The notes: generated by a model from the letters alone, not told the origin. Counted from the first letter of the stretch, positions 37,380-46,703 are shown. The stretch is 64,000 nt of DNA from Bacillus sp. SG-1 (GCF_000181495.1 NZ_ABCF01000001.1:434001-498000), one strand, 5' to 3'. Made by a program: numbers and translations.

Positions 37380-37665
37380 TTGTATAGGGATGGGTCTAAA
37401 AGTTAGTCAACAGGTTGAAGTGAAGGTTCTGGTGAGTCATCATAAAGAGTTCTGCGTAAGGATGTGCCGTTCTTTTGGTGACCGCGGCACGTTTTTGTAT
37501 TGGTTGATCGGAAGTGATAGCAAGTGCTGATGGTGCGCGGTGCATCATTTGGCGGGTTGGTCTGGGATGATGGACCGCGTAAAGCTCGCGCGGTCTATCA
37601 TTGTACCAACTGCACACAAATAATGCCCAACGCTGAATGAGCGCCGGTCATTATTTGTGTGCATT
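37380..37665. other. GC-rich cluster of hairpins, possible structured RNA or repeat
   Basis: Several stems follow one another: GTGCCG/CGGCAC with a T-run (37464-37497), an ATGAT..GACCGCG / CGCGGTC..ATCAT stem (37567-37601), and a 15-base perfect stem TGCACACAAATAATG / CATTATTTGTGTGCA (37611-37663) with a nested GCT/AGC. GC content is visibly higher than the AT-rich surroundings. No gene is supported in 37253-37797. Confidence 0.6.
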
Positions 37666-37797
37666 TCCGCGGAGAAGTGTTCGAATTATTTGAACCGTTT
37701 AAAAGGAATGAGATACCTATTCCTGTGTCTCAAGAAGGGAAAAACTAAACAAAGTGGAAATTTATGAGGAAAGCACAAAAGGATTAGTAAAGAAGTA

Positions 37798-38193
37798 TTA
37801 GATGTTGTTCTTACTTTTTATAATGAAAATTTCCTTCTCCAGCTTATTGACTTTGGTAGTCACAAAATCAACATCTTCCATTATTGATTCATATGTTTGT
37901 TCAAACTGGAGTCCAACTCCATCCAGCTTAGCATCCACCTTATCAAAGCGCTGGTCCATGTCGTCAAAGCGCCGATCCATGCCATTGAAACGCCGATCCA
38001 TGCCGTCAAAGCGTTGATCTATGCCATCAAAGCGTTGGTCCATGCCATCGAGACGTGTATCCATCCCAATAAAACGATGGTTGACATCATTTCGAAATGA
38101 TGACGTCTCGTCTTTTAAGCTAGATAGATCTCTCCTTAGCCCTTTCATTTCTTGATTCATTTCAGTTAGAAGAATCATCATTTTTTCTTCCAT
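37798..38193 (-). CDS. Heptad-repeat coiled-coil protein
   Basis: 131 residues. A central run of seven heptads of the form MDxRFDG (MDTRLDG, MDQRFDG, IDQRFDG, MDRRFNG, MDRRFDD, MDQRFDK, VDAKLDG) predicts a long parallel coiled coil, flanked by charged helical ends. ATG 38193 follows GGGAGGTGATAAA; an in-frame GTG at 38208 overlaps that site. No signal peptide. Similar proteins are common in Bacillus genomes and phages but have no agreed function. Confidence 0.8.
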   Translation of the reverse strand: MEEKMMILLTEMNQEMKGLRRDLSSLKDETSSFRNDVNHRFIGMDTRLDGMDQRFDGIDQRFDGMDRRFNGMDRRFDDMDQRFDKVDAKLDGVGLQFEQTYESIMEDVDFVTTKVNKLEKEIFIIKSKNNI

Positions 38194-38492
38194 TTTATCA
38201 CCTCCCACTCAAGTATACTAAATTATTGGAGCAAGGTGTAAGTGAAAAGGTTGTAAAAAATTGGGTGTGTAAGAGAGCGAGGTAGGTTAGAGTAACATGT
38301 CCACTATTTTTAATTGATAGGACATGTACATTGCTTATATTAGCTTCAGATGTTTAAAGTTCTGGCAAAAGATCAATTGATGCGATACATAAGAGCAAAT
38401 GTATATTAAGTCATCGGTAAAAAGTTTCAAAGAATTTTAGAAAGGGAACACTAGGTGTGAGACCTTTAGAATTACTACCAGGAGGAAAGCTC

Positions 38493-38834
38493 ATGAATAT
38501 AAATAGTGTTGTGAGAACCTACATGGCGCAAATAATGAACGACGAGGACTTTCTAAAGCATGTAGCAGAATTGATCGAGAGACAGCTTCATGAATGGGAT
38601 CTGGATTATTCTGTTTACCTTATGAAGTTTAAGGACTATGAAGTGGTCGTGAAGATTACCGACCAATATTACGAGGTGAAATTGACTGAACAAGAGCTTG
38701 AAATGCTGCGAATTAAAGGCCTATACAAATTAGATCACAAGATTTGGACAGGATTGATTGACCAGGGGCTCACGGTCATGGAAGGTTACGGAAACTATAT
38801 GGAGACAGTCATGCCGGAGATATATAAATCATAG
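38493..38834 (+). CDS. Unknown small cytoplasmic protein
   Basis: 113 residues (MNINSVVRTYMAQIMNDEDF ... HEWDLDYSVYLMKFKDYEVVV ... LYKLDHKIWTGLIDQGL). ATG 38493 follows CAGGAGGAAAG. Monocistronic with its own terminator. Not recognised. Confidence 0.7.
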   Translation: MNINSVVRTYMAQIMNDEDFLKHVAELIERQLHEWDLDYSVYLMKFKDYEVVVKITDQYYEVKLTEQELEMLRIKGLYKLDHKIWTGLIDQGLTVMEGYGNYMETVMPEIYKS

Positions 38835-38842
38835 TTAGAAGA

Positions 38843-38872
38843 GCCACGTAGAAGAAGGCTCTTTTTTTATGG
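38843..38872 (+). terminator. Terminator of the 113-residue protein gene
   Basis: GAGCC / GGCTC stem followed by seven T. Confidence 0.75.
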
Positions 38873-38932
38873 TTTCATTTAGTCCGCAAATCAAGAGGGT
38901 AATGACGGAATGACTGGAGCTTCTCACGATAG

Positions 38933-38989
38933 TTTAACGCTTTAAAGCACTAAGAGGGACTGTCCCTTTTAGTGCTTTAAAGTGTGAAA
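38933..38989. repeat. Palindromic repeat, copy 2
   Basis: Same design as 553-611: arms TTTAACGCTTTAAAGCAC... and ...GTGCTTTAAAGTGTGAAA around GGGA-CTG-TCCC, with a few compensating or mismatched positions. It lies just past the stop of the oxidoreductase gene and may end its transcript. Confidence 0.85.
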
Positions 38990-38995
38990 TAGTCA

Positions 38996-40234
38996 TTATC
39001 CACGTCGTTTTTTGAAAACAGCAGTTCCGTTGGTGGTGATGGTGTGCAATAACGCCAGCCAGACACTATGATCGGGTTTAGGAGTTTTTCCATTTCCCAT
39101 TCGTGCCAGCTGCTGCTCATACCAGACAATCTCTAACATTGACGCTGATTTATCGAGCCATTTCAAACCTGTTTTCATCGGCTTTAACTGTATTGTTCTA
39201 TAGGTTCCTTGAAGGATTTGATTTGGGAGATCAGGGATCAGGGCAAGCGGCTTGGCGATCCCCACCATATCAATTTCACCTTGAGCAACTGAGTCCGTCA
39301 TAGCTTTTTCTGAACGAAAGCCTCCGGTGACGACCAATGGTGTAGAAACGATTTCTCTTACCTTTGAAGCGAATTCCAGAAAATAGGCTTCCCGTTTCTT
39401 TGTACTTTCTTTGACATTCGCCCCCTGCATCATAGGATTCTCATAATTCCCGCCTGAGACTTCGATAAGATCTATGCCAGCGTCAGACAGGCTGCGAATG
39501 ACCTCCAATGATTCCTCTTCCGTAAAACCGCCTCGCTGGAAATCTGCGGAATTTAATTTGATTCCGATTGGAAAATCCTCGCCGGTCTGTTTCCGAATCT
39601 CTTGATAGACTTCCAAAACAAACCTCATTCGATTTTCTAAAGAGCCGCCCCATTCATCCCTGCGCCGATTATGATAGGGAGATAAAAATTGACTGATGAG
39701 ATAACCGTGAGCACCATGGATCTGCACACCGGTAAATCCTCCTTTTTGAGCGATTTTGGCCGCGTTTCCAAACCGGATAATCAATTCCTGTATTTCTTCT
39801 CCGGCAAGAGCTCTCGGTTCATTAAAGAATTTTTTTAGATTGCCAGACAGTGGTATGGCACTTGGAGCTACAGGTTTTTTGGACAAAGTTCTGGGTGACT
39901 GCTTTCCGGGATGGTTTAATTGCATCCACAGATGAGTACCATTCTTCGTTCCAGCCTTTGCCCATCGGGTGAGCATTTCTAAATCTTTTTCATCCTCAAT
40001 GACTACGTTCCCGGATTCTCCTAGAGCACTTCTGTCAATCATGACATTTCCTGTCACAACAAGTCCTGTCCCTCCGTCAGCCCAGGTGTTGTACAAAGTG
40101 ACAAGATTAGGTGTTGCGTTGTGATCTTTGGTTCCAAGGGCCTCACTCATCGCAGACTTGAAAAAACGATTCTTTATAATGCTTCCATTAGGAAGGGTTA
40201 ACGGTTCTGATAGGGGGTGTGCGTTGTTTTCCAC
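38996..40234 (-). CDS. NADH:flavin oxidoreductase (old yellow enzyme family)
   Basis: 412 residues, FMN-dependent TIM barrel. N-terminal LSEPLTLPNGSIIKNRFFKSAMSEALG, active-site GVQIHGAHGYLISQFLSPYHNRRRDEWGGSLENRMRF with the HGAH pair, GIKLNSADF, and the FMN phosphate-binding VVTGGFRS. Closest in style to the NemA/yqiG-like branch. GTG 40234 was chosen since AGAGGTGA precedes it; an upstream in-frame ATG at 40297 has none. Substrate unknown, probably enones or other electrophiles. Standalone. Confidence 0.9.
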   Translation of the reverse strand: MENNAHPLSEPLTLPNGSIIKNRFFKSAMSEALGTKDHNATPNLVTLYNTWADGGTGLVVTGNVMIDRSALGESGNVVIEDEKDLEMLTRWAKAGTKNGTHLWMQLNHPGKQSPRTLSKKPVAPSAIPLSGNLKKFFNEPRALAGEEIQELIIRFGNAAKIAQKGGFTGVQIHGAHGYLISQFLSPYHNRRRDEWGGSLENRMRFVLEVYQEIRKQTGEDFPIGIKLNSADFQRGGFTEEESLEVIRSLSDAGIDLIEVSGGNYENPMMQGANVKESTKKREAYFLEFASKVREIVSTPLVVTGGFRSEKAMTDSVAQGEIDMVGIAKPLALIPDLPNQILQGTYRTIQLKPMKTGLKWLDKSASMLEIVWYEQQLARMGNGKTPKPDHSVWLALLHTITTNGTAVFKKRRG

Positions 40235-40577
40235 TTGTGAGTCACCTCTGCTTTTTATTCTTACCTTATTATTAAGGTTGAAGAGGATGTAAATCAACTT
40301 TTCACACTCGGTGAGGAGAATTCTTATGAAAGGTAATGTTTTTTCTTTTTAAAAATCGATAGAGCTTGAGAGAAAGAAATGCGGTAAATGACTCGAATTT
40401 ATCTTTTCATAAACTGCATCAGCTCTTTGAGGTCTTCAGTTCAATAAGGCCCGAGGGGGAAGATGGTTTATATGTGACCCGGCTATAGAGAGGTAACCTG
40501 TCACTCTGCCCACCCGAAAAAAGAGTCTGGAAATACATAACAGAGTGTTAAAATATTAGTTGAGAACAAGCACAACG

Positions 40578-40648
40578 AAGGGGCAGTGGTGAGCTGTCCC
40601 TTTAAGCTTGGAAGAGGCATGGTACCTGTGCCTGAATTTTTTTTACTC
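40578..40648. repeat. Two short hairpins in the gap before the sigma operon
   Basis: AAGGGGCAG / CTGTCCCTT (40578-40603) belongs to the GGGACAG hairpin family; AGGCAtggtaccTGTGCCT with a T-run (40614-40648) is terminator-like. Nothing else is seen in 40300-40699. Confidence 0.5.
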
Positions 40649-40699
40649 CATTAAATCTTTTTGAAATTTATCTCGTCATACATATTGAGGTGATGCAAC

Positions 40700-41266
40700 A
40701 TGTCTGAAGATCGGCAGCTTATTCAGGAGATCCTTCGCGGCAGCCAAGCGGCGATGGAAGTCCTGACACGTAAATATTATAAAGATGTTTTTGCTTTTGT
40801 GTATCGAAAAACAGGAAATCGGGATTTGGCATATGATTTGACTCAGGAGATATTTATCAAAGTGATTAAAAAAATCGGTTCCTATTCAAACAGTGGCAGC
40901 TTCAAAAGCTGGGTGTTTTCAATTGCGATGAATCATTGCCGGGATTACTGGAAAAGTGTTGAACATAAACGGATTCAAAAGCAGTCTGACCTAACGGAAT
41001 TTTTAACAAATGAGAAGACGAATGTTTCCTACATATTCGCTCAAAAAGAAACAAGGGAGAGAGTGAAGGCTGCGGTTCACGAGCTTCCAGAGTATCAACG
41101 GGATGCCATCATTCTGAAGTATTATCATGAGATGAAGATTCATGAGATTGCCACCGTGACAAATGCAAATGAATCTACTGTGAAGTCGAGGCTGAAACAG
41201 GGACTTGGGAAACTAGCCAAACTTTTAGGAAGAGGTGAGGAATATGGACAGCAGCAGAAAAAATGA
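40700..41266 (+). CDS. ECF-type RNA polymerase sigma factor
   Basis: 188 residues. Sigma-70 region 2 (YYKDVFAFVYRKTGNRDLAYDLTQEIFIKVI, SFKSWVFSIAMNHCRDYW) and region 4 (LPEYQRDAIILKYYHEMKIHEIATVTNANESTVKSRLKQGLGKL). The next gene starts inside its 3' end (23-base overlap), so the following membrane protein is its probable anti-sigma or partner. ABC transporter genes complete the operon, suggesting an envelope-stress or antimicrobial response. Usually such operons are autoregulated; I did not identify the promoter. Confidence 0.92.
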   Translation: MSEDRQLIQEILRGSQAAMEVLTRKYYKDVFAFVYRKTGNRDLAYDLTQEIFIKVIKKIGSYSNSGSFKSWVFSIAMNHCRDYWKSVEHKRIQKQSDLTEFLTNEKTNVSYIFAQKETRERVKAAVHELPEYQRDAIILKYYHEMKIHEIATVTNANESTVKSRLKQGLGKLAKLLGRGEEYGQQQKK

Positions 41267-42050
41267 CCCCCAGTTTGACCTGGAGTTGGAGGAGTTGGAA
41301 AAGGAGCTTGGGTTCAGGCTGGATGATTATGATGTAGAGTATCCGAGTGAGGCAGAAATGATGAGGACTATCGAAGCCGTCAGGCCATTTGTTCCTGTAA
41401 AAGAAAACCGGTGGAAAAGTATTGCGGAAACCAGCATTCCAATATTTAAAAATGCTTATCAGGAAATCTTTTATTTCAGTCCGTTATTTTGGATATTGAA
41501 CAGCCTGTTTCTAGTTATCTGTATGTATGCGGTGTTCATTGCTGATCAAGATCCTTATGTGACGCTGATGTTATTTGCACCGCTGCCAACCATCACCGGT
41601 TTATTCGAAATTCTTAAAAGCAGGCTTACTGGAATGGCGGAACTAGAGCTTTCCTTTAAATTCAATTTGCAGGAAATCATCCTGTCCAAGATGATCATCA
41701 TCGGCACATTTAATATCGGCATCAATATGATGGCAATGGCTGTCCTATCTATTTTTACACCAAATGTATGGGCTGGGAAGCTGCTGCTCTATTGGATGAC
41801 TCCTTTTACCGTCATAACGCTAATTTCCTTCCTGCTTGCGAATCGGCTGCGCAATATGCATGCAGTTACCGCCACACTTGTGGTATGGCTGGGGACCGGT
41901 GTGTTTTTGAGCAGTGAAGAAGTCAGCGGGAAAATGGAATCCATTCCAGCCGGAGTCTATCTGCTGATCATTATAACAGCCATTATTCTTATCTTCATGC
42001 AGGCAGGCAGGCTTTATAAAAGGGGTGTAAATTATGAACTTAACCATTGA
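41244..42050 (+). CDS. Membrane protein, probable anti-sigma or ABC-associated component
   Basis: 268 residues: an acidic cytoplasmic N-terminus (about 1-75) followed by six hydrophobic helices. Position between an ECF sigma gene and an ABC ATPase, overlapping both (23 and 17 bases), suggests it holds the sigma factor at the membrane, with the N-terminal part as sigma-binding domain. No zinc-anti-sigma HxxxCxxC motif is present. ATG 41244 follows AGAGGTGAGG. Confidence 0.75.
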   Translation: MDSSRKNDPQFDLELEELEKELGFRLDDYDVEYPSEAEMMRTIEAVRPFVPVKENRWKSIAETSIPIFKNAYQEIFYFSPLFWILNSLFLVICMYAVFIADQDPYVTLMLFAPLPTITGLFEILKSRLTGMAELELSFKFNLQEIILSKMIIIGTFNIGINMMAMAVLSIFTPNVWAGKLLLYWMTPFTVITLISFLLANRLRNMHAVTATLVVWLGTGVFLSSEEVSGKMESIPAGVYLLIIITAIILIFMQAGRLYKRGVNYELNH

Positions 42051-42918
42051 TGGTGTATCGAAAATCTTTAAAGAAAATCAATTTGACAAAAAGGCACTTG
42101 ATGATCTTACTTTGGAATTCACCACTGGAGTCTACGGAATCCTTGGTGCCAATGGATCTGGAAAAACCACACTCATGCGAATTATTGCCAGTGTGATGAA
42201 GCCCACTGAGGGGACGATTCTCCTGAATGGCAGGGACATTTTCAGCATGGATCACGAATACCGTGACTTGATCGGTTATCTTCCTCAGCATGTCGGGCTG
42301 TATAAGAATTTCTCAGCTGAAAAGTTGTTACACTATATTGCTTCCTTGAAAGGCCTCTCGAAACAGGAGGCCAGCGACAAGGTGGATGAAACACTGGCAT
42401 TAGTCGGTCTTTATCAAGAGCGGAAGAAGAAGGTGGGGAAATTCTCAGGCGGCATGAAACGGAGAATAGGCATTGCCCAGGCCTTATTGAATGATCCGAA
42501 AATCCTGATTGTTGATGAGCCTACAGCGGGCCTTGATCCGAAAGAACGAATCCGCTTTCGGAATCTTTTATCGAAAATATCGACAAACCGGATTGTGCTT
42601 CTTTCCACACATATTGTATCGGACATCGAGTTCATAGCAAAAGAAGTACTGATACTAAAGGAAGGAAAGCTCATTCAAAAAGAATCGCCGAACCATCTGT
42701 TGACTGGAATCGCAGATAAAGTGTGGTCCCTGACAGCAAAGGAAGACGAACTGGAATGGTTTCAATCCGTTTTCAAGGTGGGAAACATTTCGCGAATACA
42801 AAATGGATTTCAACTGCGGATTATTAGCGAAGGAAAGCCGCATCCCCATGCAGCCATTGAGGAACCTAATTTAGAAGATTTGTATTTGTACTACTTCGAT
42901 GAAGGGGAGGGAATATAA
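42034..42918 (+). CDS. ABC transporter ATP-binding protein
   Basis: 294 residues. Walker A GANGSGKTTL, Q-loop YLPQHVGL, signature FSGGMKRRIGIAQ, Walker B ILIVDEPTAGLDP, H-loop LSTHIV. The single-domain exporter type with an ABC-2 permease next door. Overlaps the upstream gene by 17 bases and the permease by 1 base. Confidence 0.93.
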   Translation: MNLTIDGVSKIFKENQFDKKALDDLTLEFTTGVYGILGANGSGKTTLMRIIASVMKPTEGTILLNGRDIFSMDHEYRDLIGYLPQHVGLYKNFSAEKLLHYIASLKGLSKQEASDKVDETLALVGLYQERKKKVGKFSGGMKRRIGIAQALLNDPKILIVDEPTAGLDPKERIRFRNLLSKISTNRIVLLSTHIVSDIEFIAKEVLILKEGKLIQKESPNHLLTGIADKVWSLTAKEDELEWFQSVFKVGNISRIQNGFQLRIISEGKPHPHAAIEEPNLEDLYLYYFDEGEGI

Positions 42919-44045
42919 TGAGACTGTTAAAGTTCGAGCTGTATAAGATTTTCAGTCAAAAAATGATTTATATTACCTTCTTGGTCCTCATCCTATTTTC
43001 TTCTATGTATATGGTGAAATTTGAAAAAACGGATGAACAGACCAAACAATTTTATAAGAACTGGGAAGGGACATTAACTTCTGAAAAAATCCAGGAGGCT
43101 GAATCAGCAAATGACCAATTAATGGCGAAGGCTGAAGAACGGATAGAGGAAATGAAAGCGAATGGGACAGAAGGGGCTTTCTTTTCAGAGAGTGAGGCAA
43201 TCAAGTCAGGCATCTATGAAAATGTTGCATTCATTCAGAGGGTGCATGAGACCTTCAATCAAAGGGTGCAGGAATTGGAGGGTTCAACCAAGTATAATGC
43301 CGAGCTTGAAAGAAGGATGTTAGAAAGCGTCGACCTTTACTATTTTTCCTATTACAAAGGCCCGGCAGAAATCATTGACTATACCGGAACATTTTCCTTT
43401 CTTGTTACCGGAGCAATGCTGTTGATCGGACTATCTTCAATTTTTACAAGAGAGTACAGTTCTGGTATGGACAATTATATATTGAGTTCGAAAAAGGGAA
43501 GAACCGCCTTAACATGGGCCAAGCTGGGTGCCGCGTTGATCTACGCTCTGACAGTGGTTGCTGCATGGGAGGCTGTAAATGTCATCAGCAAGCTCTATAT
43601 GCTGGGCAATTTAGGATGGGAAACACCGCTTCAATTTGTGTTCAAATATTACTTTTCACCTTATGGGCTGAATATGCTTGAATTCCACCTGATCCAACTG
43701 GGCATACATCTTTCAGCGGCATTTGGATTTGCGACTCTGATTCTTTTCATCTCATCGGTCAGCAAGAATTCACTTCTCTCTTTTTTCATATCAGGCGCGA
43801 TATTCTCCCTGCCGTTTATGGCGGTGGAAATGATTCAGTTGAAAGCATGGATTTCAGATATGGTCAAATTTTCATATTTCTATATTATGAGAGTTGAATT
43901 CCTGTTCACTCAGTTCAAGACCCTCAACCTCTTCGGGTATCCAGTGTTGTACCCTGTTGCAGCAGTTCTATGGATGGGTGTGTTGTCGATGATCCTGGCT
44001 TCCATTACATTCAGGGTCTTAAGAAATAAAGAGGTGAGAATGTGA
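42918..44045 (+). CDS. ABC-2 type permease
   Basis: 375 residues: one N-terminal helix, a large extracellular charged loop (about 35-145), then five or so hydrophobic helices. Partner of the preceding ATPase; last gene of the sigma operon. The transported substrate is not evident. Confidence 0.85.
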   Translation: MRLLKFELYKIFSQKMIYITFLVLILFSSMYMVKFEKTDEQTKQFYKNWEGTLTSEKIQEAESANDQLMAKAEERIEEMKANGTEGAFFSESEAIKSGIYENVAFIQRVHETFNQRVQELEGSTKYNAELERRMLESVDLYYFSYYKGPAEIIDYTGTFSFLVTGAMLLIGLSSIFTREYSSGMDNYILSSKKGRTALTWAKLGAALIYALTVVAAWEAVNVISKLYMLGNLGWETPLQFVFKYYFSPYGLNMLEFHLIQLGIHLSAAFGFATLILFISSVSKNSLLSFFISGAIFSLPFMAVEMIQLKAWISDMVKFSYFYIMRVEFLFTQFKTLNLFGYPVLYPVAAVLWMGVLSMILASITFRVLRNKEVRM

Positions 44046-44056
44046 GTGCATTCATT

Positions 44057-44114
44057 ATTTAACACTGTAAAGCACGAAAAGGGACAGTCCCTTTTCGTGC
44101 TTTAAAGCGTTAAA
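44057..44114. repeat. Palindromic repeat, copy 3
   Basis: Arms ATTTAACACTGTAAAGCAC... and ...GTGCTTTAAAGCGTTAAA around GGGA-CAG-TCCC, two mismatches. It begins 11 bases after the permease stop, so it may serve as the operon's 3' hairpin. Confidence 0.88.
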
Positions 44115-44209
44115 TCTTCGCGTATATAAACGCGAAACTTAGTTGAGCCGGTTCTCGTATATAGATAAAAAACGATGGAAAAGAGTAAAATTGTGAAGGG
44201 TGAAAATAG

Positions 44210-44390
44210 ATGGTAAAAAAGCATCATTCATTCGCTTACCTATTTTATACTAATGACTGCTTATCAATGGCTGGTGAACCATGATATCAGGTGGACTGAA
44301 AATATAGGGGTAGGGTCTATGATCTTCTTGTTTTCCCTCTTTTCTAGTTGGGTGAATGTGCCATATGAATGGAAGAGAGAAAAGGACTGA
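44210..44390 (+). pseudogene. Small membrane protein gene with a frameshift
   Basis: ATG 44210 (after GAAGGGTGA) reads MVKKHHSFAYLFY, then a frame change near 44250 leads into MTAYQWLVNHDIRWTENIGVGSMIFLFSL to VPYEWKREKD. The two parts make a sensible two-helix protein of about 58 residues. The 45-residue second part has its own ATG at 44253 but no ribosome site. Confidence 0.5.
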
Positions 44391-44437
44391 GGATTACGTT
44401 TCATACTGAATGTTGCAGAATAGTCAGGGGTGAAGTC

Positions 44438-44641
44438 ATGAACACTGAGAAGGAAACTTCAAAGTTTAATAAATGGAGAGAAAAATACTCTGCGCTGATC
44501 ATAGCGCTCGTTTGTTTAAATGTTGCCATTATGCAGTGGGGAGACAACTGGCTTTTAACAGGAATACTTATACTAGGGGTATTCGTGTGTGGAACCATCG
44601 GAATCTATGACATAAAACGCTCCAAACAAAACAAACTTTAA
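44438..44641 (+). CDS. Small membrane protein
   Basis: 67 residues, two hydrophobic helices (about 19-36, 40-58), basic tail. ATG 44438 follows AGGGGTGAAG. It is 32 bases before the metallophosphoesterase gene and may share its transcript. Confidence 0.65.
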   Translation: MNTEKETSKFNKWREKYSALIIALVCLNVAIMQWGDNWLLTGILILGVFVCGTIGIYDIKRSKQNKL

Positions 44642-44673
44642 AAATACAAGAAAAAGGAGCAAGGAAAATACAT

Positions 44674-45774
44674 ATGTTCATTCTCGTTTTTATTATCTCA
44701 CTACTGCTTTATGGCGGCCTCGTCTACTATATCGGCTGGAGGGGGCTGCACTGGCTGCGTCCGGAGTCATCAAGCAGACGATTCACGATCCTCTATAGCC
44801 TGGTCGTGTTGCTGGCAGCCAGTTCATTTATCGTGGGCCGCATGACTGGACTCACTTTTATCAATATTATCGGTGCCTACTGGATGGCCTGTTTTTATTT
44901 GCTGTTACTGCTCGTTCCCCTTGCCCATGTGACGGTCATCCTCTTACGACTCACCCGGCTGCCGCGGCATGGGACGCAGAAGTGGGCAGGGTTCATTACG
45001 CTGGGGCTCCTGATCTTTTTTATGGCTTACGGCAGTTTTAACGCATTCAGCCCTGTCGTACGTGACTATGAAATACAGATTGAGAAAGGCTCTTCTTCAC
45101 TCGATTCCCTGCATATCGTGATGGCGGCGGATATGCACTTTGGCCTGCTGTCAGGGAAGAGTCATGCAGAGCGTTTTGTGGAGAAAACAAACGAGCTCAA
45201 TCCGGATCTGATTCTGCTGCCTGGCGATCTCTTTGATGACGATGTTCAACCATTCCTTGACCAGGAGATTGATAAGGTACTATCAAAGCTCCATGCCCCA
45301 ATGGGAATCTATGCTTCACTAGGCAATCATGATAGGCATGATGGCACAATGATGGAACTGATCGAAGCACTGGAGCAGGGAGGAATCACCGTACTATATG
45401 ACGAAACGGTAGACGTTCAAGGAGATTTCACGCTGATTGGACGCAAAGACCGAATCGACCGTGAAAGGCTGCCTTTAAACTTACTCACGAAAAATATAAA
45501 CACTGAAAAACCAGTTATCTTAATCGACCATCAGCCTTATGAGCTGAACGTAGCACAACAGGAAGGCATTGACTTGATGGTGTCCGGCCATACCCACCGC
45601 GGGCAGATATTCCCCGGCAACCTGCTCACGGATGCCATCTATGAAAACGATTGGGGTCACATACAGAAGGAGCAAATGCACAGCATCGTAACATCGGGTT
45701 TCGGCTTTTGGGGACCGCCTATCCGGATTGGTACCCGGTCTGAAATTGTAAGTATTGGGATTGAATTCGAGTAG
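44674..45774 (+). CDS. Membrane-anchored metallophosphoesterase (YkuE-like)
   Basis: 366 residues. Four N-terminal hydrophobic helices (to about 125), then a calcineurin-like domain with metal ligands in AADMHFG, LPGDLFDDD, SLGNHDRHD, IDHQPYE and SGHTHRGQ. This is the YkuE/YaeI class, bound to the membrane with a two-metal centre. Ribosome site AAAAAGGAGC. Substrate unknown; lipid or nucleotide phosphoesters are known for relatives. Confidence 0.92.
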   Translation: MFILVFIISLLLYGGLVYYIGWRGLHWLRPESSSRRFTILYSLVVLLAASSFIVGRMTGLTFINIIGAYWMACFYLLLLLVPLAHVTVILLRLTRLPRHGTQKWAGFITLGLLIFFMAYGSFNAFSPVVRDYEIQIEKGSSSLDSLHIVMAADMHFGLLSGKSHAERFVEKTNELNPDLILLPGDLFDDDVQPFLDQEIDKVLSKLHAPMGIYASLGNHDRHDGTMMELIEALEQGGITVLYDETVDVQGDFTLIGRKDRIDRERLPLNLLTKNINTEKPVILIDHQPYELNVAQQEGIDLMVSGHTHRGQIFPGNLLTDAIYENDWGHIQKEQMHSIVTSGFGFWGPPIRIGTRSEIVSIGIEFE

Positions 45775-45815
45775 GGAAAGAGCATTCCGCAGGAGTAGAC
45801 TTTTAAAAATGAAAT

Positions 45816-45853
45816 AAGAGGGAAGGTACAGGGACAAGGTACCTGTTCCTCTT
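45816..45853. repeat. Hairpin after the phosphoesterase gene
   Basis: AAGAGG..AGGTAC and GTACCT..CCTCTT pair; no T-run. Similar in style to the other GGGACAG-containing intergenic hairpins. Confidence 0.5.
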
Positions 45854-45994
45854 GAAGGTTGGCTGAAAGCTGCCCCAAATAATGCTGATACTGAAAAGTG
45901 GTTTCGCCTCCTATCTAAGAGCATTTAGTTTATCAATGGTTCGCTCAGGATATAAGTTAAGAAATGCTTGTTTTCCTGGGAGGTAGAAGGGGTT

Positions 45995-46693
45995 TTGCTT
46001 AAACATACTAATTTAAATCGACTGTCAAAAAGAGTGATAGCTCTTTTAGCCGCAGGTTTCATAGCTATATTTTCGACAACTTATTTGTTCATATCACTTG
46101 CTGAAGATGTATTGGAAAATGAAAAGTTTGCAGTGGATCAAGCAGTCGGGGAGTTTGTTTCCTCCATTAACACATCTACTATTTCAAGCTTGATGGGGTA
46201 CATAACTGAAGCGGGGGCGGTCATTTGGCTCGCTGTGGGAACCTTCATCTTAACTGCATATCTTTTCTTTACGAAAAGGAGCAACTGGTTCATCATCTTT
46301 TTATTAATAAATATGTTTGGCATAAGTGCGTTGACGAAAGGTTTAAAGCTGCTGTTCGAAAGAGAAAGGCCCGAAGTTTTATCTCAATATGATGGAACGG
46401 GTTTCAGCTTTCCAAGCGGCCATACAACGGGTGCTGTAGCATTATATGGATATATCATCTACTTGGTTGGCCGGAGCCATCTGACAAATATGTCAAAATC
46501 GGTTTGGATTGCATTTTTGTCGATATGGATACTTGCGATTGCAGCGAGCAGGATCTTTATAGACGTTCACTTTTTTACAGATATCCTTGCAGGTTTGGCA
46601 ATAGGACTTCTCTGGCTCCTAGTTTGTATATTTAGTCTGGAAACACTATTAGTCAAAAAGGGGAAGAAGGATGGTATTGATCCTAAGGGGTGA
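45995..46693 (+). CDS. PAP2-family membrane phosphatase
   Basis: 232 residues with six hydrophobic helices. Phosphatase signature: KLLFERERP (KxxxxxxRP), FSFPSGHTTGA (PSGH), and SRIFIDVHFFTD (SRxxxxxHxxxD). Acts on lipid phosphates, for example undecaprenyl pyrophosphate or phosphatidylglycerol phosphate. TTG 45995 is favoured by the purine-rich AGGTAGAAGGGG just before it. Confidence 0.9.
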   Translation: MLKHTNLNRLSKRVIALLAAGFIAIFSTTYLFISLAEDVLENEKFAVDQAVGEFVSSINTSTISSLMGYITEAGAVIWLAVGTFILTAYLFFTKRSNWFIIFLLINMFGISALTKGLKLLFERERPEVLSQYDGTGFSFPSGHTTGAVALYGYIIYLVGRSHLTNMSKSVWIAFLSIWILAIAASRIFIDVHFFTDILAGLAIGLLWLLVCIFSLETLLVKKGKKDGIDPKG

Positions 46694-46703
46694 ATTACAC
46701 TCT

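Noticed and set aside
37396-37617. 73-codon minus-strand ORF in the hairpin cluster
   Set aside because: No ribosome site; its sequence is a by-product of the GC-rich stems.
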